A stretch of 64,000 nt of DNA from the NCBI RefSeq assembly GCF_000763295.1, contig NZ_JRJE01000003.1:175330-239329 (forward strand). The letters are read 5' to 3'. The notes beneath the pieces are model-generated. The model was not told the origin of the DNA. It ran no database searches and worked only from the letters and a program-made list of their open reading frames with translations. Position numbers and translations under genes: made by a program. The DNA is from Thalassospira australica (GTDB taxonomy: Bacteria > Pseudomonadota > Alphaproteobacteria > Rhodospirillales > Thalassospiraceae). Each line of letters begins with the position of its first letter. Positions within the stretch are counted from its first letter, which is position 1. This document shows, piece by piece, positions 55,822-64,000 of the stretch.

Positions 55822-56571
55822 ATGCCGTCTGGCAAGTCACATCAGGCATTGGACGATCAGGAACCCAAACGGCCCAAAAGGATTGCCGACCAGGTTGCTG
55901 ATCAAATTCTTGAAAAGATATCTGACGGCATATTCCTGCCAGGTGACCGCCTGCCCGGGGAACGCCAGCTTGCCGAAAGCATGTCGGTCAGTCGCGTTTC
56001 TGTGCGTGCAGCCCTGCAAAAACTGAAAACGCGTGGTTACCTGCGCGCGGTTCAGGGTGGTGGTACGGAAATTCTGTCGTCAACCGGCATCGACATGGAT
56101 ACAGCCATGACCGATCTGGTTCGCGATTCGATTACGAACTTGCGCGACTTGCAGGAAATCCGTGGCACCCTTGAAACCTGGGCGGCACGGCGGGCCGCAA
56201 TCAATGCCAGCGACGAAGACATCAAATTGTTGCGCATGGCCTTTCGACAGGCCCATGACCCAAGGCGTGCGGCGAAATACCGTGCCGATGATGACCATCG
56301 TCTGCATATGATGATTGGCCGCGCGAGCGGATCGATCATTTATTATCACGTGATGAAGATGCTTCATGACGTATTGCAAGCCGCACTGACCGAAATCCGG
56401 TTCAACAACATGACCGGTCCATCGTTTGATCGCATGGTGCAAGATCACCACCGCGACATCATCGAAGCGATTGCTGCCCATGACCCGGACGCGGCCGAAA
56501 AAGCCATGTCCAACCATCTTCAGGCGGTGATTGATTTCTTTAAAACGGCCTCGGACAAACAAGCGACGTGA
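55822..56571 (+). CDS. FadR-subfamily GntR transcription regulator
   Basis: A 249-residue regulator. The winged HTH lies at about 15-80 (RIADQVADQILEKISDG, LPGERQLAESMSVSRVSVRAAL), and the helical FCD ligand-binding domain at about 95-240, with Asp/His-type metal ligands plausible in RADDDHRLHMMIG and DHHRDIIEAIAAHD. GGAG lies eight bases before the ATG. The downstream glycerate 2-kinase gene, 51 bp away and co-directional, makes glycolate, glyoxylate or a related acid the probable ligand. Confidence 0.9.
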   Translation: MPSGKSHQALDDQEPKRPKRIADQVADQILEKISDGIFLPGDRLPGERQLAESMSVSRVSVRAALQKLKTRGYLRAVQGGGTEILSSTGIDMDTAMTDLVRDSITNLRDLQEIRGTLETWAARRAAINASDEDIKLLRMAFRQAHDPRRAAKYRADDDHRLHMMIGRASGSIIYYHVMKMLHDVLQAALTEIRFNNMTGPSFDRMVQDHHRDIIEAIAAHDPDAAEKAMSNHLQAVIDFFKTASDKQAT

Positions 56572-56622
56572 TCGCAAAACCATAATGGCCGACATCAAAT
56601 AATTTACTCAGGGAACCTCAAA

Positions 56623-57885
56623 ATGACGACCTCGCGCGAAAAACTTCTGGCTTTGATGGATGCGGCCCTTAAGGCTGCTGACCCGGGTGTACAAATCCCG
56701 CGCAACCTGCCATCCCCGCCAAAAGGCAAGACCATCGTTATTGGCGCGGGCAAGGCGTCGGCCAATATGGCGCGCGCCTTTGAACAGGCCTGGGATGGCG
56801 ATATCGAAGGTCTGGTTGTGACCCGTTATGGCCATGCCGTTGCCTGCGACAAAATCGAAATTGTCGAGGCGTCCCACCCCGTACCCGATGCGGCAGGCGA
56901 AGAGGCCGCGAAACGTATTCTGGATGTCGTCAAAAATGCCGGTCCGGATGATCTTGTGGTTTGCATGATTTCCGGGGGTGGATCGGCCCTTTTGGCGCTG
57001 CCCGGCCCGGGTCTGACCCTTGAAGACAAGCAGGCAATCAGCAAGGCGTTGCTGCGCAGTGGCGCGACCATTTCGGAAATGAACTGTGTGCGCAAACATC
57101 TTTCGGCGATCAAGGGGGGACGCCTTGCCAAGGCCTGCGCGCCTGCACGGATTGTGACCTATCTTGTATCGGATGTTCCGGGCGACGACCCGGCGATTAT
57201 TGCATCTGGCCCGACGGTTGCCGACCCGACAACCGGTCAGGACGCGCTTGATATCCTTCGCCATTATCGGATCGACATCCCCAAAGCCGCCGACGACCTT
57301 CTGCGCAGTGCCGAAGATGAAACGATCAAGCCCGATGATCCCTGTTTTGACGGCCATGAAACCGTCATGCTGGCCCGCCCGCAAGACAGTCTTGAGGCTG
57401 CGGCCAAGGTTGCCCGCGAGATGGGGCTTAATCCGGTTATTTTGGGCGATGCGATTGAAGGCGAATCCCGCGAGGTCGCCATCATGCATGCCGGGATTGC
57501 CCATCAGGTCGCCAATCATGGTCAACCTGCGGCAAAACCCTGCGTGCTGCTTTCAGGTGGTGAAACAACCGTCACCGTGCGCGGCAAAGGTGGTCGTGGC
57601 GGGCGCAACAGCGAATTTTTGCTGTCGCTTTTGTTGCAGTTACGCGATCAGGCAGGCTTCAGTGCGCTTGCGATTGATACCGACGGCATTGATGGCAGCG
57701 AAGACAATGCCGGTGCGATCATTGATGCAACAAGCTGGAAAACGGCACAGAAGGCGGGTGTCGATCTTTGGGAATATCTTGCCAATAACGATGCCTATAG
57801 CGCCTTTGCCAAAATTGATGATCTGCTGATCACCGGCCCGACATTGACCAATGTGAATGATTTCCGTGCCATCCTGATCGAATAG
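56623..57885 (+). CDS. Glycerate 2-kinase (MOFRL/TtuD-type)
   Basis: A 420-residue type-2 glycerate kinase, historically called hydroxypyruvate reductase TtuD, that makes 2-phosphoglycerate from glycerate. Motifs: KTIVIGAGKASANMARAFE (about 30-48), MISGGGSALLALPGPGL, YLVSDVPGDDPAIIASGPTV and the C-terminal MOFRL region (LLSGGETTVTV...GGRGGRNSEFLL, DTDGIDGSEDNAGA). AGGGAACC precedes the ATG. It follows the GntR-type regulator and converges on hydroxypyruvate isomerase, so it finishes the route from glyoxylate or hydroxypyruvate to glycolysis. Confidence 0.92.
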   Translation: MTTSREKLLALMDAALKAADPGVQIPRNLPSPPKGKTIVIGAGKASANMARAFEQAWDGDIEGLVVTRYGHAVACDKIEIVEASHPVPDAAGEEAAKRILDVVKNAGPDDLVVCMISGGGSALLALPGPGLTLEDKQAISKALLRSGATISEMNCVRKHLSAIKGGRLAKACAPARIVTYLVSDVPGDDPAIIASGPTVADPTTGQDALDILRHYRIDIPKAADDLLRSAEDETIKPDDPCFDGHETVMLARPQDSLEAAAKVAREMGLNPVILGDAIEGESREVAIMHAGIAHQVANHGQPAAKPCVLLSGGETTVTVRGKGGRGGRNSEFLLSLLLQLRDQAGFSALAIDTDGIDGSEDNAGAIIDATSWKTAQKAGVDLWEYLANNDAYSAFAKIDDLLITGPTLTNVNDFRAILIE

Positions 57886-57905
57886 GACACATAGGATACA
57901 CGCAC

Positions 57906-58697
57906 TCAGACACCGGGCTGTGGCATCCATGGCCGAACCCAGCCAAGACCATCTTCGGTCTTGGCGTGGGGTTTGTATTCGCACCCGATCCAGCCGTCAT
58001 AGCCGATGCGATCGAGCATATAGAACAGGAACGGATAGTTCAGCTCCCCACTGTCGGGTTCATGGCGGCCCGGTGCGCCCGCGACCTGCACATGGGCGAT
58101 GCTGTCGATATGTTTATCCAGCCGTGCAGCGATATTTCCGCCAACAATCTGGGCATGATAAATATCGAATTGCAGTTTCAGGCGCGGGTGTTCAAGCTGT
58201 TCCAGAATCACGGCCGCCTGTTCGACTGAGTTCAGCAAATATCCCGGCATATCAAGCGGATTGATCGGTTCGATCAGGATATCAACACCCACCTGATCGG
58301 CAAGGTCGGCGGCATAAAGAAGATTGTCGCAATAAAGACGTGCGAGTTCACCGGGATCTTCGCCTGCCCCTTTCACACCGGCCATACAATGAAGCATCTT
58401 GCAGTTGGTTGCAGCGGCATAATCAAGTGCGGTGACAACGGAATCACGAAAGGCATCCTCACGCCCCGGTCGACAGGCAAGGCCACGGTCGCCTGCCTCC
58501 CAGTTTCCCGCAGGCAGGTTAAACAGAACCTGTTCCAGTCCATTGTCGTCCAAAAGCGATTTGACCGTAGACATCGGCATGTCATAGGCGCCGATATATT
58601 CCACCCCGACAAAGCCCGCATCCGCCGCCGCAGCGAAGCGCTTTTCAAATGGAAGTTCGGCGAACAGAAAAGACAGATTGGCAGCAAAGCGGGGCAT
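57906..58697 (-). CDS. hyi: Hydroxypyruvate isomerase
   Basis: A 263-residue TIM-barrel of the Hyi family that interconverts hydroxypyruvate and tartronate semialdehyde. Motifs: PRFAANLSFLFAELPFEKRF, FVGVEYIGAYD, LIEPINPLDMPGYLLN (glutamate ligand), KLQFDIYHAQ, HVQVAGAPGRHEPDSGELNY and IGCEYKP. The ATG at 58697 is the family start; the frame opens to 58760. Glyoxylate carboligase and tartronate semialdehyde reductase are not in the window. It is downstream of and co-directional with the LysR gene (59 bp gap), and convergent with glycerate kinase. Confidence 0.9.
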   Translation of the reverse strand: MPRFAANLSFLFAELPFEKRFAAAADAGFVGVEYIGAYDMPMSTVKSLLDDNGLEQVLFNLPAGNWEAGDRGLACRPGREDAFRDSVVTALDYAAATNCKMLHCMAGVKGAGEDPGELARLYCDNLLYAADLADQVGVDILIEPINPLDMPGYLLNSVEQAAVILEQLEHPRLKLQFDIYHAQIVGGNIAARLDKHIDSIAHVQVAGAPGRHEPDSGELNYPFLFYMLDRIGYDGWIGCEYKPHAKTEDGLGWVRPWMPQPGV

Positions 58698-58756
58698 ATT
58701 ACACCTGAAGGGCGAGAGGAAACGGGTTGGTATGGTTTCCCATGCGTCAGACAAGG

Positions 58757-59671
58757 TCAATCATCATTCGGTGGATTTTCCGATGTGGCCTGTGATTTCA
58801 CGACTTCAGATGCAGCCCAGTCGCCGAAAACTGCTGCCTCTGCCCGGTTATTCCCCCGGCCGGTATGCACTAAATGATAGGTGTGACCGTCAAGGTGCTG
58901 GTCAAATGGCGCAGTCAAAAGACCGGAACTGATTTCATCACGGGTCAGAACGGAACTGGCAAGAACCACGCCCTGCCCGGCAATTGCCGCTTGAATGGCG
59001 TGGGTATCATCGGAAAAACTGATCCCGCCTGATGTATTAAGCTCCTTGATCCCATGAACCGCAGCCCAGCGCGGCCAAGTCGGGGTCGCATCATCCGAAT
59101 TCAACCAATCAAGATGCAGCAATGTCGTGTTGCACAAATCATCAAAGCTGCGAATACCCAGCATCGGACTGCAAAGTGGCACGAACTTCTCGCGAAACAT
59201 CGGTTGCGATACAAGTCCATGATAGGGACCCGGGCCATAGCGGATGGCGGCATCGACAGTCCCGCTGGCAAGATCGACTGCCTCGATCGACGTATGTAAA
59301 TGCAGATGAATATCCGGATGACGTTTCTGGAAATCCGGCAAACGCGGCAGCAACCATTTGGCCGCAAAATATGGAACAACCGAAACAGTCAGATTTCGTA
59401 ATGCCTTGCGCTGACCTATACGGTCAATTGCATTTGCAAAAGACACAAAGCCATCACGAAGCACCGGATAAAGTTCCTGTCCGGCCTGGGTTAACACCAC
59501 CTGTCTTGGCCTGCGATCAAACAGGCGCACGCCAAGAGTTTCCTCAAGAAGACGTACCTGATGACTGATTGCGGTCGGTGTAACGGCAATCTCGGCCGCG
59601 GCTTTTTTAAAACTCTGATGGCGCGCAGCAGCTTCGAACGCGCGCAGGGCTGCAAGGGGCGGTAAAGACAT
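58757..59671 (-). CDS. LysR-family regulator (GcvA-like)
   Basis: A 304-residue LysR-type regulator. Its N-terminal HTH (PPLAALRAFEAAARHQSFKK, TPTAISHQVRLLEETLGVRL) is of the GcvA/AmpR branch, followed by a periplasmic-binding-protein-like effector domain (about 92-290). It is divergent from the azoreductase gene and upstream of hyi. It therefore could control either: divergence favours azoR, and co-direction leaves hyi possible. Confidence 0.9.
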   Translation of the reverse strand: MSLPPLAALRAFEAAARHQSFKKAAAEIAVTPTAISHQVRLLEETLGVRLFDRRPRQVVLTQAGQELYPVLRDGFVSFANAIDRIGQRKALRNLTVSVVPYFAAKWLLPRLPDFQKRHPDIHLHLHTSIEAVDLASGTVDAAIRYGPGPYHGLVSQPMFREKFVPLCSPMLGIRSFDDLCNTTLLHLDWLNSDDATPTWPRWAAVHGIKELNTSGGISFSDDTHAIQAAIAGQGVVLASSVLTRDEISSGLLTAPFDQHLDGHTYHLVHTGRGNNRAEAAVFGDWAASEVVKSQATSENPPNDD

Positions 59672-59674
59672 ATG

Positions 59675-59708
59675 GATGAATTCAGCTCATCTGTATCATG
59701 ATGAATTC
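59675..59708. promoter_or_regulatory. Direct repeats GATGAATTC upstream of lysR and azoR
   Basis: GATGAATTC occurs at 59675-59683 and 59700-59708, 25 bp apart and therefore on nearly the same helix face, within the divergent promoter. A LysR-type regulator could bind here; the first copy overlaps the lysR leader. Confidence 0.45.
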
Positions 59709-59793
59709 GATTTTGCCTTAAATGGCAAAAGGTAACAAGTCTGGAGCACCCCTCAATCAAAGGTGAATTTAAATCATCATAAGGAATCCCTCG

Positions 59794-60483
59794 ATGACCA
59801 GACTTCTTCATATCGATAGCAGCGCCCGCCCCGGCCGTTCCGATCAGAAAAGCCACGGATCACACAGCCGACGTCTGACCGCCAAGTTCATCGAACACTG
59901 GCACAACGCGCGCCCACAGGATGAAATCATTTATCGCGATGTTGGCGCCCATCCCCCTGCGCCGGCAAGTGGTGACTGGATACACGCTGCCTTCACCCAA
60001 CCGGAAGACCGCGAAGACTGGATGCATGATGTCCTGAAAGAAAGTGACCTTCTGGTCGATGAGTTACTTTCTGCCGATATTATTGTTGCGGGCGTTCCGA
60101 TGTATAATTTCGGCATGCCCGCCCAGATGAAGGCATGGGTCGATAACATCGTACGTGTCGGCAAAACATTCGGGTTTGATCGTTCGCGAGACGGCGTACC
60201 TTATTGGCCGATGGTGAACGGCGACAAATCGATCGTCGTTTTATCGTCTCGCGGGGATTACGGCTATGACCCCGGTGGCCGGGTTGCGCATCTGAATTTT
60301 GTCGAAGGGGGACTTTTCACCCCGCTTCAATATATCGGGATCACCGATCAGTATGGTGCTGCCATTGAATATGATGAATTCGGCGATGATCGCACGGAAC
60401 GGTCCATCACCATGGCCGAAACCGAAACGATCACAATCGCAGAGAATCTGATCACGAAATACAACACCAGAACCACTCGATAG
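59794..60483 (+). CDS. azoR: FMN-dependent NADH azoreductase
   Basis: A 229-residue flavodoxin-fold quinone or azo reductase. Motifs: LLHIDSSARPGRS for the FMN phosphate, VAGVPMYNFGMPAQMKAWVD for the flavin region, and SSRGDYGYDPGG. Typical members have about 200 residues, and the extra length is mostly near the N terminus and C terminus. It is expressed divergently from a LysR regulator, a usual arrangement for quinone-responsive reductases. No signal peptide. Confidence 0.9.
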   Translation: MTRLLHIDSSARPGRSDQKSHGSHSRRLTAKFIEHWHNARPQDEIIYRDVGAHPPAPASGDWIHAAFTQPEDREDWMHDVLKESDLLVDELLSADIIVAGVPMYNFGMPAQMKAWVDNIVRVGKTFGFDRSRDGVPYWPMVNGDKSIVVLSSRGDYGYDPGGRVAHLNFVEGGLFTPLQYIGITDQYGAAIEYDEFGDDRTERSITMAETETITIAENLITKYNTRTTR

Positions 60484-60491
60484 CGAACACT

Positions 60492-60523
60492 GACCGGGCA
60501 AGGGGCACTCCCCCTGCCCGGTC
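60492..60523. terminator. Hairpin between convergent azoR and ndh genes
   Basis: GACCGGGCA / TGCCCGGTC nine-bp arms with an internal GGG/CCC stem, lacking a clear T-run. Confidence 0.6.
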
Positions 60524-60541
60524 GGCAAGTCACTTAGGTTA

Positions 60542-61834
60542 TCATCTGGCTTCGTGTCTTACCGCGGGCACCACGGCACTCGCGTTATCCTTGTCTTCAC
60601 CCGTGATGAGGCGCGCGCCTTTTTTACGAAACAGGTAACTCCAAACCCATTGCACCATCACCAGTGCCGGCGCACGCATGCCGATCAGGAAATAGATATG
60701 TGCAAGCCCCCAGAACCACCACGCAAGCCAGCCTTTCAACTTGAACCCGTTCAGATCAATCACTGCACGATGGCGGCCGATGGTCGCAAGGTTGCCCGCA
60801 TGGCGATATTTAAATGCCGGGGTTTTCGTGCCGGCCATGGCATCAAGAATGCGCCCGGCAACATATTTGCCTTGCTGTTTTGCCGCCGGGGCAATGCCCG
60901 GTACAGTCCCGCCATCGCCCCACGGAATATGGGCAGCATCGCCAATGACAAAAACATTGTCATGATCGGGAATCGAAAGGTCGGGTTCAACCAGGATCCG
61001 ACCACCGCGATCAGCCGGTTTTTGTGTCCAATCCTTAAGATCGAGCACCTGAACACCTGCCCCCCAGATGACATTGGCCGCTGGAATAAATTCTTCGCCG
61101 ATCTGAACGCCCTGTTTCGTGATATCTGAAACCGGGGTACCAAGGCGCACCTCGACACCAAGACTTTCGAGTGCCTGACGGGTATAGTCAGAAAGGCTTT
61201 GCGGAAATGCGCCAAGCAATCTGTCACTGGCCTCGACCAGAATGACGCGGGCATCGCGTGGATCAATTCGGCGGAAATCATCGGAAAGTGCCTTTTTGCC
61301 CAGTTCCGCAATGGCCCCGGCCATTTCAACCCCGGTCGGCCCACCGCCAACAACGACAAAATTCAACAGGCGGCGTTTTTGCGCGTCGTCCTGGCTGTTT
61401 TCGGCCTGTTCAAACGCCAGAAGCAGTCTTTTGCGGATATTGGTGGCCTCGGTGATGTTTTTGAGCCCCGATGCCAACCCGGCCCAATGATCATTGCCGA
61501 AATAGGATGTCACCGCCCCGGTCGCGAGGATCAAATAATCGTATTCAAGCTGATGTTCACCAGACAAGACGCGCCGGTTGGGCAGATCAATGCCGGTAAC
61601 CTCGCCCATAAAAACAGACACGTTTGATGCATGGCTGAAAATGCTTCGGGTTGGCCAGGCGATCTCGGCCGGGGACAAATCGGCTGTCGCCACCTGATAC
61701 AGCAATGGTTGAAACAAGTGATGGTTGCGCTTGTCGATCAGAATGACTTCGACATTCTTGCCCGCCAGTTTCTTGGCGGCACTCATGCCACCAAATCCGG
61801 CCCCGACAATGACCACACGTTTCCGATCAGACAT
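60542..61834 (-). CDS. Type II NADH dehydrogenase-like FAD oxidoreductase
   Basis: A 430-residue two-dinucleotide-binding flavoprotein. The FAD motif is VVIVGAGFGGMSAAKKL, the NAD motif VVVGGGPTGVEMAGAIAEL, and FVIGDAAHIPWGDG and GIAPAAKQQGKYVA are near the FAD/quinone end. A hydrophobic segment near the C terminus (AWWFWGLAHIYFLIG) is typical of NDH-2 membrane attachment. It transfers electrons from NADH to quinone without proton pumping. The ATG at 61834 has GGAG upstream; the frame opens to 61918. Confidence 0.92.
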   Translation of the reverse strand: MSDRKRVVIVGAGFGGMSAAKKLAGKNVEVILIDKRNHHLFQPLLYQVATADLSPAEIAWPTRSIFSHASNVSVFMGEVTGIDLPNRRVLSGEHQLEYDYLILATGAVTSYFGNDHWAGLASGLKNITEATNIRKRLLLAFEQAENSQDDAQKRRLLNFVVVGGGPTGVEMAGAIAELGKKALSDDFRRIDPRDARVILVEASDRLLGAFPQSLSDYTRQALESLGVEVRLGTPVSDITKQGVQIGEEFIPAANVIWGAGVQVLDLKDWTQKPADRGGRILVEPDLSIPDHDNVFVIGDAAHIPWGDGGTVPGIAPAAKQQGKYVAGRILDAMAGTKTPAFKYRHAGNLATIGRHRAVIDLNGFKLKGWLAWWFWGLAHIYFLIGMRAPALVMVQWVWSYLFRKKGARLITGEDKDNASAVVPAVRHEAR

Positions 61835-61999
61835 TTTGAGACACTCCGTTCCGCCCATTGTTCCAACCCGTGCTTCAAGTAGTAACATCAGAAAGAAAGC
61901 GCAAACAAACCAATGCAATCAATGACACATACGGGCCAAGACAAGCCGGGGTGTTATCGTTATAAGGACGGTCTGTTGTCCTGATGATAAAGGTCCCAC

Positions 62000-62428
62000 A
62001 TGAATAACGCCTTTTCCCTTCATCCGCAGCTTGCCGCCGATTGCACGTTGGTTACCGACGGACCGCTGTCGCATGTGCTTTTGATGAATGATGCGCGTTA
62101 CCCTTGGCTGATCCTTGTCCCCAAACGCCCTGATCTTGTGGACTACGATGATCTGACCACCGAGGACCGCACTACGCTTGGTCACGAAATTGCCGCCGTC
62201 TCAAAGGTGATCAAAAGCCGGTTTGACGTGTTCAAAACCAATGTCGCCATGCTGGGCAATATGGTGCCGCAACTTCATTGCCATGTGATCGGGCGTTTCA
62301 AGGATGACCCCGCCTGGCCCGGACCGGTTTGGGGTGTTGGCGATGCCGTCCCTTACGAAGAAGATGCCGGTCGCGACCGACTGGCGGCGCTGCGTGCAGA
62401 TCTGATTTCTGCTTTCAAGCATCTGTGA
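62000..62428 (+). CDS. HIT-family nucleotide-binding protein
   Basis: A 142-residue histidine-triad superfamily protein. The triad is QLHCHVI at 91-97, where the first His is Gln, the form seen in a common proteobacterial HIT branch with PQLHxHVI. The N-terminal WLILVPKR and DDLTTEDRTTLGHEI fit the fold. It probably hydrolyses nucleotide phosphoramidates or dinucleoside polyphosphates. It is divergent from the NDH-2 gene. Confidence 0.88.
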   Translation: MNNAFSLHPQLAADCTLVTDGPLSHVLLMNDARYPWLILVPKRPDLVDYDDLTTEDRTTLGHEIAAVSKVIKSRFDVFKTNVAMLGNMVPQLHCHVIGRFKDDPAWPGPVWGVGDAVPYEEDAGRDRLAALRADLISAFKHL

Positions 62429-62448
62429 CCGGGCAATAGCGCCAACCC

Positions 62449-62462
62449 TTGACGCACATCAA
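62449..62462 (+). promoter_or_regulatory. FNR/Anr-type box upstream of hemN
   Basis: TTGAC-GCAC-ATCAA matches the TTGAT-N4-ATCAA consensus at nine of ten half-site positions and lies 51-65 bp before the hemN start. It predicts induction at low oxygen. Confidence 0.8.
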
Positions 62463-62513
62463 GGCCTGCATATTTGGAATAATGCAAAAGACGGACAGAA
62501 CGAATTAATCGGG

Positions 62514-63878
62514 ATGTCCGTCATGGAGCTTGCCCTTTACGAAAAATACGACCTGCGACTGCCGCGCTATACCAGCTATCCGACCGCGCCGCATTTCCAT
62601 GCCGGTGTAGACGGCAAGGTGTTTGAAGGCTGGCTGGGTGATCTTGATCCCAAGCAACCGCTGTCGCTCTATCTGCATGTCCCCTATTGCGAGGAAATGT
62701 GCTGGTTCTGCGGCTGCAACACCAAGATCACCAAGAACTACAAGCCAGTGAATGGCTATGTCGCGGCCCTTCTGACCGAGATCGAAGGCACGCTTGGCAA
62801 ACTGCCAACAGACAAAAATTTCAGCGTTTCGCATATTCATTTTGGTGGCGGCAGCCCGACCATCCTCAAGGCAGAAGACCTGCGTGCCATCATGGCGGCA
62901 ATCCGTGCCCGATTGCATATCCTTGATGATGCCGAAATCGCCATTGAAATGGATCCGCGCACCGCAACAGATGACTTCATGGAAGCCATGGTCGAATGCG
63001 GCTTTAACCGGGCCAGCATCGGCATCCAGGATTTCAACCAACAGGTCCAGATCGCCGTCAACCGCGTCCAGAGCATGCAGCTTGTCCAGAATGTCATTGC
63101 CAAGCTGCGTGCGCATGGAATTAACGGCATCAATGTCGATCTGATGTATGGTCTGCCGTTCCAGACGGTTGAAACCCTGCGTGAAACGGTAGATCAGACG
63201 GTGGAACTTTGCCCTGATCGTCTGTCGGTGTTTGGCTATGCCCATGTGCCGTGGATGAAAAAGCACCAACAGCTTATCCCGACCGAGGCCCTGCCAAATA
63301 CCGAAGAACGCTGGGCACAATACGAAGAAATCCAGAACCGCCTTGGCGATCATGGCTTTGTCGCCATCGGGCTTGATCACTTTGCTCATCAGGCCGACAG
63401 CATGGCACACGCCCTTGCCGGTAGTGAATTGCACCGTAACTTCCAAGGCTACACCACCGACCTTGCCGAAGCCCTGATCGGGTTTGGCCCATCTGCGATT
63501 TCATCGCTGCCGCAGGGTTATGCCCAAAACGATCCGGCACTCGCCCACTGGCAGCGCGCGGTTGAAGACGGTAAATGTGCCATAGAAAAAGGTGTCGCAT
63601 TGACCGCAGACGACAAATTGCGCCGCGACATCATTAATGAACTGATGTGCAATCTTGCCGTTAACCTTGATGAGGTTTGCACAAGTCACGGCATTTCAGC
63701 AGATCGTTTCGCGCCCGAACTTGATCGCATCAAGGTGATGACCCAGGATGGCATTGTCGAAGTTCAGGCGAATTACATTAAACTGAGTGAGATGGGCCGC
63801 CCGCTGGTGCGGGCGGTCTGTGCGGCGTTTGATACCTATCTTGATCCGGAACATGGCCGGCATTCACAGGCCGTATAA
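62514..63878 (+). CDS. hemN: Oxygen-independent coproporphyrinogen III oxidase
   Basis: A 454-residue radical-SAM enzyme that decarboxylates two propionates of coproporphyrinogen III without oxygen in haem synthesis. Cluster cysteines are C59, C63 and C66 in YCEEMCWFCGC, with C68 beside them, as in genuine HemN rather than HemW. The HemN C-terminal domain is present. A second ATG at 62523 is also possible, since GGGAT precedes it. An FNR-type box upstream fits its anaerobic role. Two terminators follow. Confidence 0.95.
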   Translation: MSVMELALYEKYDLRLPRYTSYPTAPHFHAGVDGKVFEGWLGDLDPKQPLSLYLHVPYCEEMCWFCGCNTKITKNYKPVNGYVAALLTEIEGTLGKLPTDKNFSVSHIHFGGGSPTILKAEDLRAIMAAIRARLHILDDAEIAIEMDPRTATDDFMEAMVECGFNRASIGIQDFNQQVQIAVNRVQSMQLVQNVIAKLRAHGINGINVDLMYGLPFQTVETLRETVDQTVELCPDRLSVFGYAHVPWMKKHQQLIPTEALPNTEERWAQYEEIQNRLGDHGFVAIGLDHFAHQADSMAHALAGSELHRNFQGYTTDLAEALIGFGPSAISSLPQGYAQNDPALAHWQRAVEDGKCAIEKGVALTADDKLRRDIINELMCNLAVNLDEVCTSHGISADRFAPELDRIKVMTQDGIVEVQANYIKLSEMGRPLVRAVCAAFDTYLDPEHGRHSQAV

Positions 63879-63885
63879 CAAAAAA

Positions 63886-63903
63886 GGGGCTGCAACCAGC
63901 CCC
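63886..63903 (+). terminator. First hairpin downstream of hemN
   Basis: GGGGCTG-CAAC-CAGCCCC stem, 8 bp past the stop, without a T-run. Confidence 0.65.
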
Positions 63904-63917
63904 TCAGACTGCTGACG

Positions 63918-63950
63918 AACCCCGTCTTTAAGAGGCGGGGTTTTGTTTTT
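63918..63950 (+). terminator. Rho-independent terminator downstream of hemN
   Basis: AACCCCG / CGGGGTT stem followed by TTTTGTTTTT. Beyond it, 63951-64000 shows only a possible ATG at the last three bases with a distant AGGA; no gene can be called. Confidence 0.88.
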
Positions 63951-64000
63951 AGAGCGAGATGTGTCTTTTTTGGAGGCAGCAGGATAACGCCGGATTTATG

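Noticed and set aside
62514..63878. HemW-type haem chaperone instead of HemN
   Set aside because: The CxxxCxxCxC motif, 454-residue length and FNR box fit genuine HemN.

Overview
The window is chromosomal DNA of an alphaproteobacterium. The best fit is a marine Rhodospirillales organism of the Thalassospira type. This is inferred from the ruvCAB-ybgC-tolQRAB-pal-cpoB-tilS-ftsH-folP order, the 6S RNA next to zapA, gapR/DUF2312, mmcB and many chemoreceptors. Base composition is moderately GC-rich and even, apart from two short AT-rich intergenic patches. No rRNA, tRNA, CRISPR array, prophage or intact insertion sequence was recognised.

Layout. 1-3.4 kb: the tail of a histidine kinase, a second membrane kinase whose ATP site looks degenerate, and a convergent response regulator. 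3.7-17.3 kb: one long minus-strand block (yebC, ruvCAB, ybgC, tolQRAB, pal, cpoB, tilS, ftsH, folP) covering Holliday-junction processing, the Tol-Pal envelope machine, tRNA-Ile lysidine formation, membrane proteolysis and folate synthesis. 17.8-22.6 kb: two tandem paralogous chemoreceptors. 22.7-24.6 kb: a YmdB-type phosphoesterase, a long palindrome, 6S RNA, zapA and a coiled-coil partner. 25-31.7 kb: tkt, gap, a methyltransferase-like protein, thiE, efp and an inositol-monophosphatase-like gene. 32-35.6 kb: an operon for a secreted OmpA-like protein, a MotA/TolQ-like channel and a MotB-like coiled-coil OmpA protein, probably an envelope energy-transducing complex. 35.7-38.2 kb: a lipoprotein with an apparent 3' frameshift and a BenE transporter.

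38.2-43.5 kb is a sulfide-detoxification island: SulP anion transporter, a DUF442-SQR fusion, an ETHE1-like persulfide dioxygenase and a Crp/Fnr regulator with exactly two cysteines. 43.7-48 kb: a VOC protein and a fused indolepyruvate ferredoxin oxidoreductase. 48-52.4 kb: a patatin-like protein with Cys in the nucleophile position, a stand-alone Cache-type secreted protein, a third chemoreceptor, and an internally deleted copy of the patatin gene whose first deletion has a 7-bp repeat footprint. 52.6-55.5 kb: mmcB, gapR and a coupled YbdK/N-formylglutamate-amidohydrolase pair. 55.8-58.7 kb: a FadR-type regulator, glycerate 2-kinase and hydroxypyruvate isomerase (glyoxylate/glycerate metabolism). 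58.8-64 kb: a LysR regulator divergent from an azoreductase, an NDH-2-like dehydrogenase, a HIT protein and anaerobic hemN behind a clear FNR-type box.

The less ordinary parts are the envelope motor operon, the Cys-type patatin with its deletion derivative, the sulfur island with a 3 x 12 bp repeat beside its regulator, and the palindrome lying where a 5-formyl-THF cyclo-ligase gene is often found.
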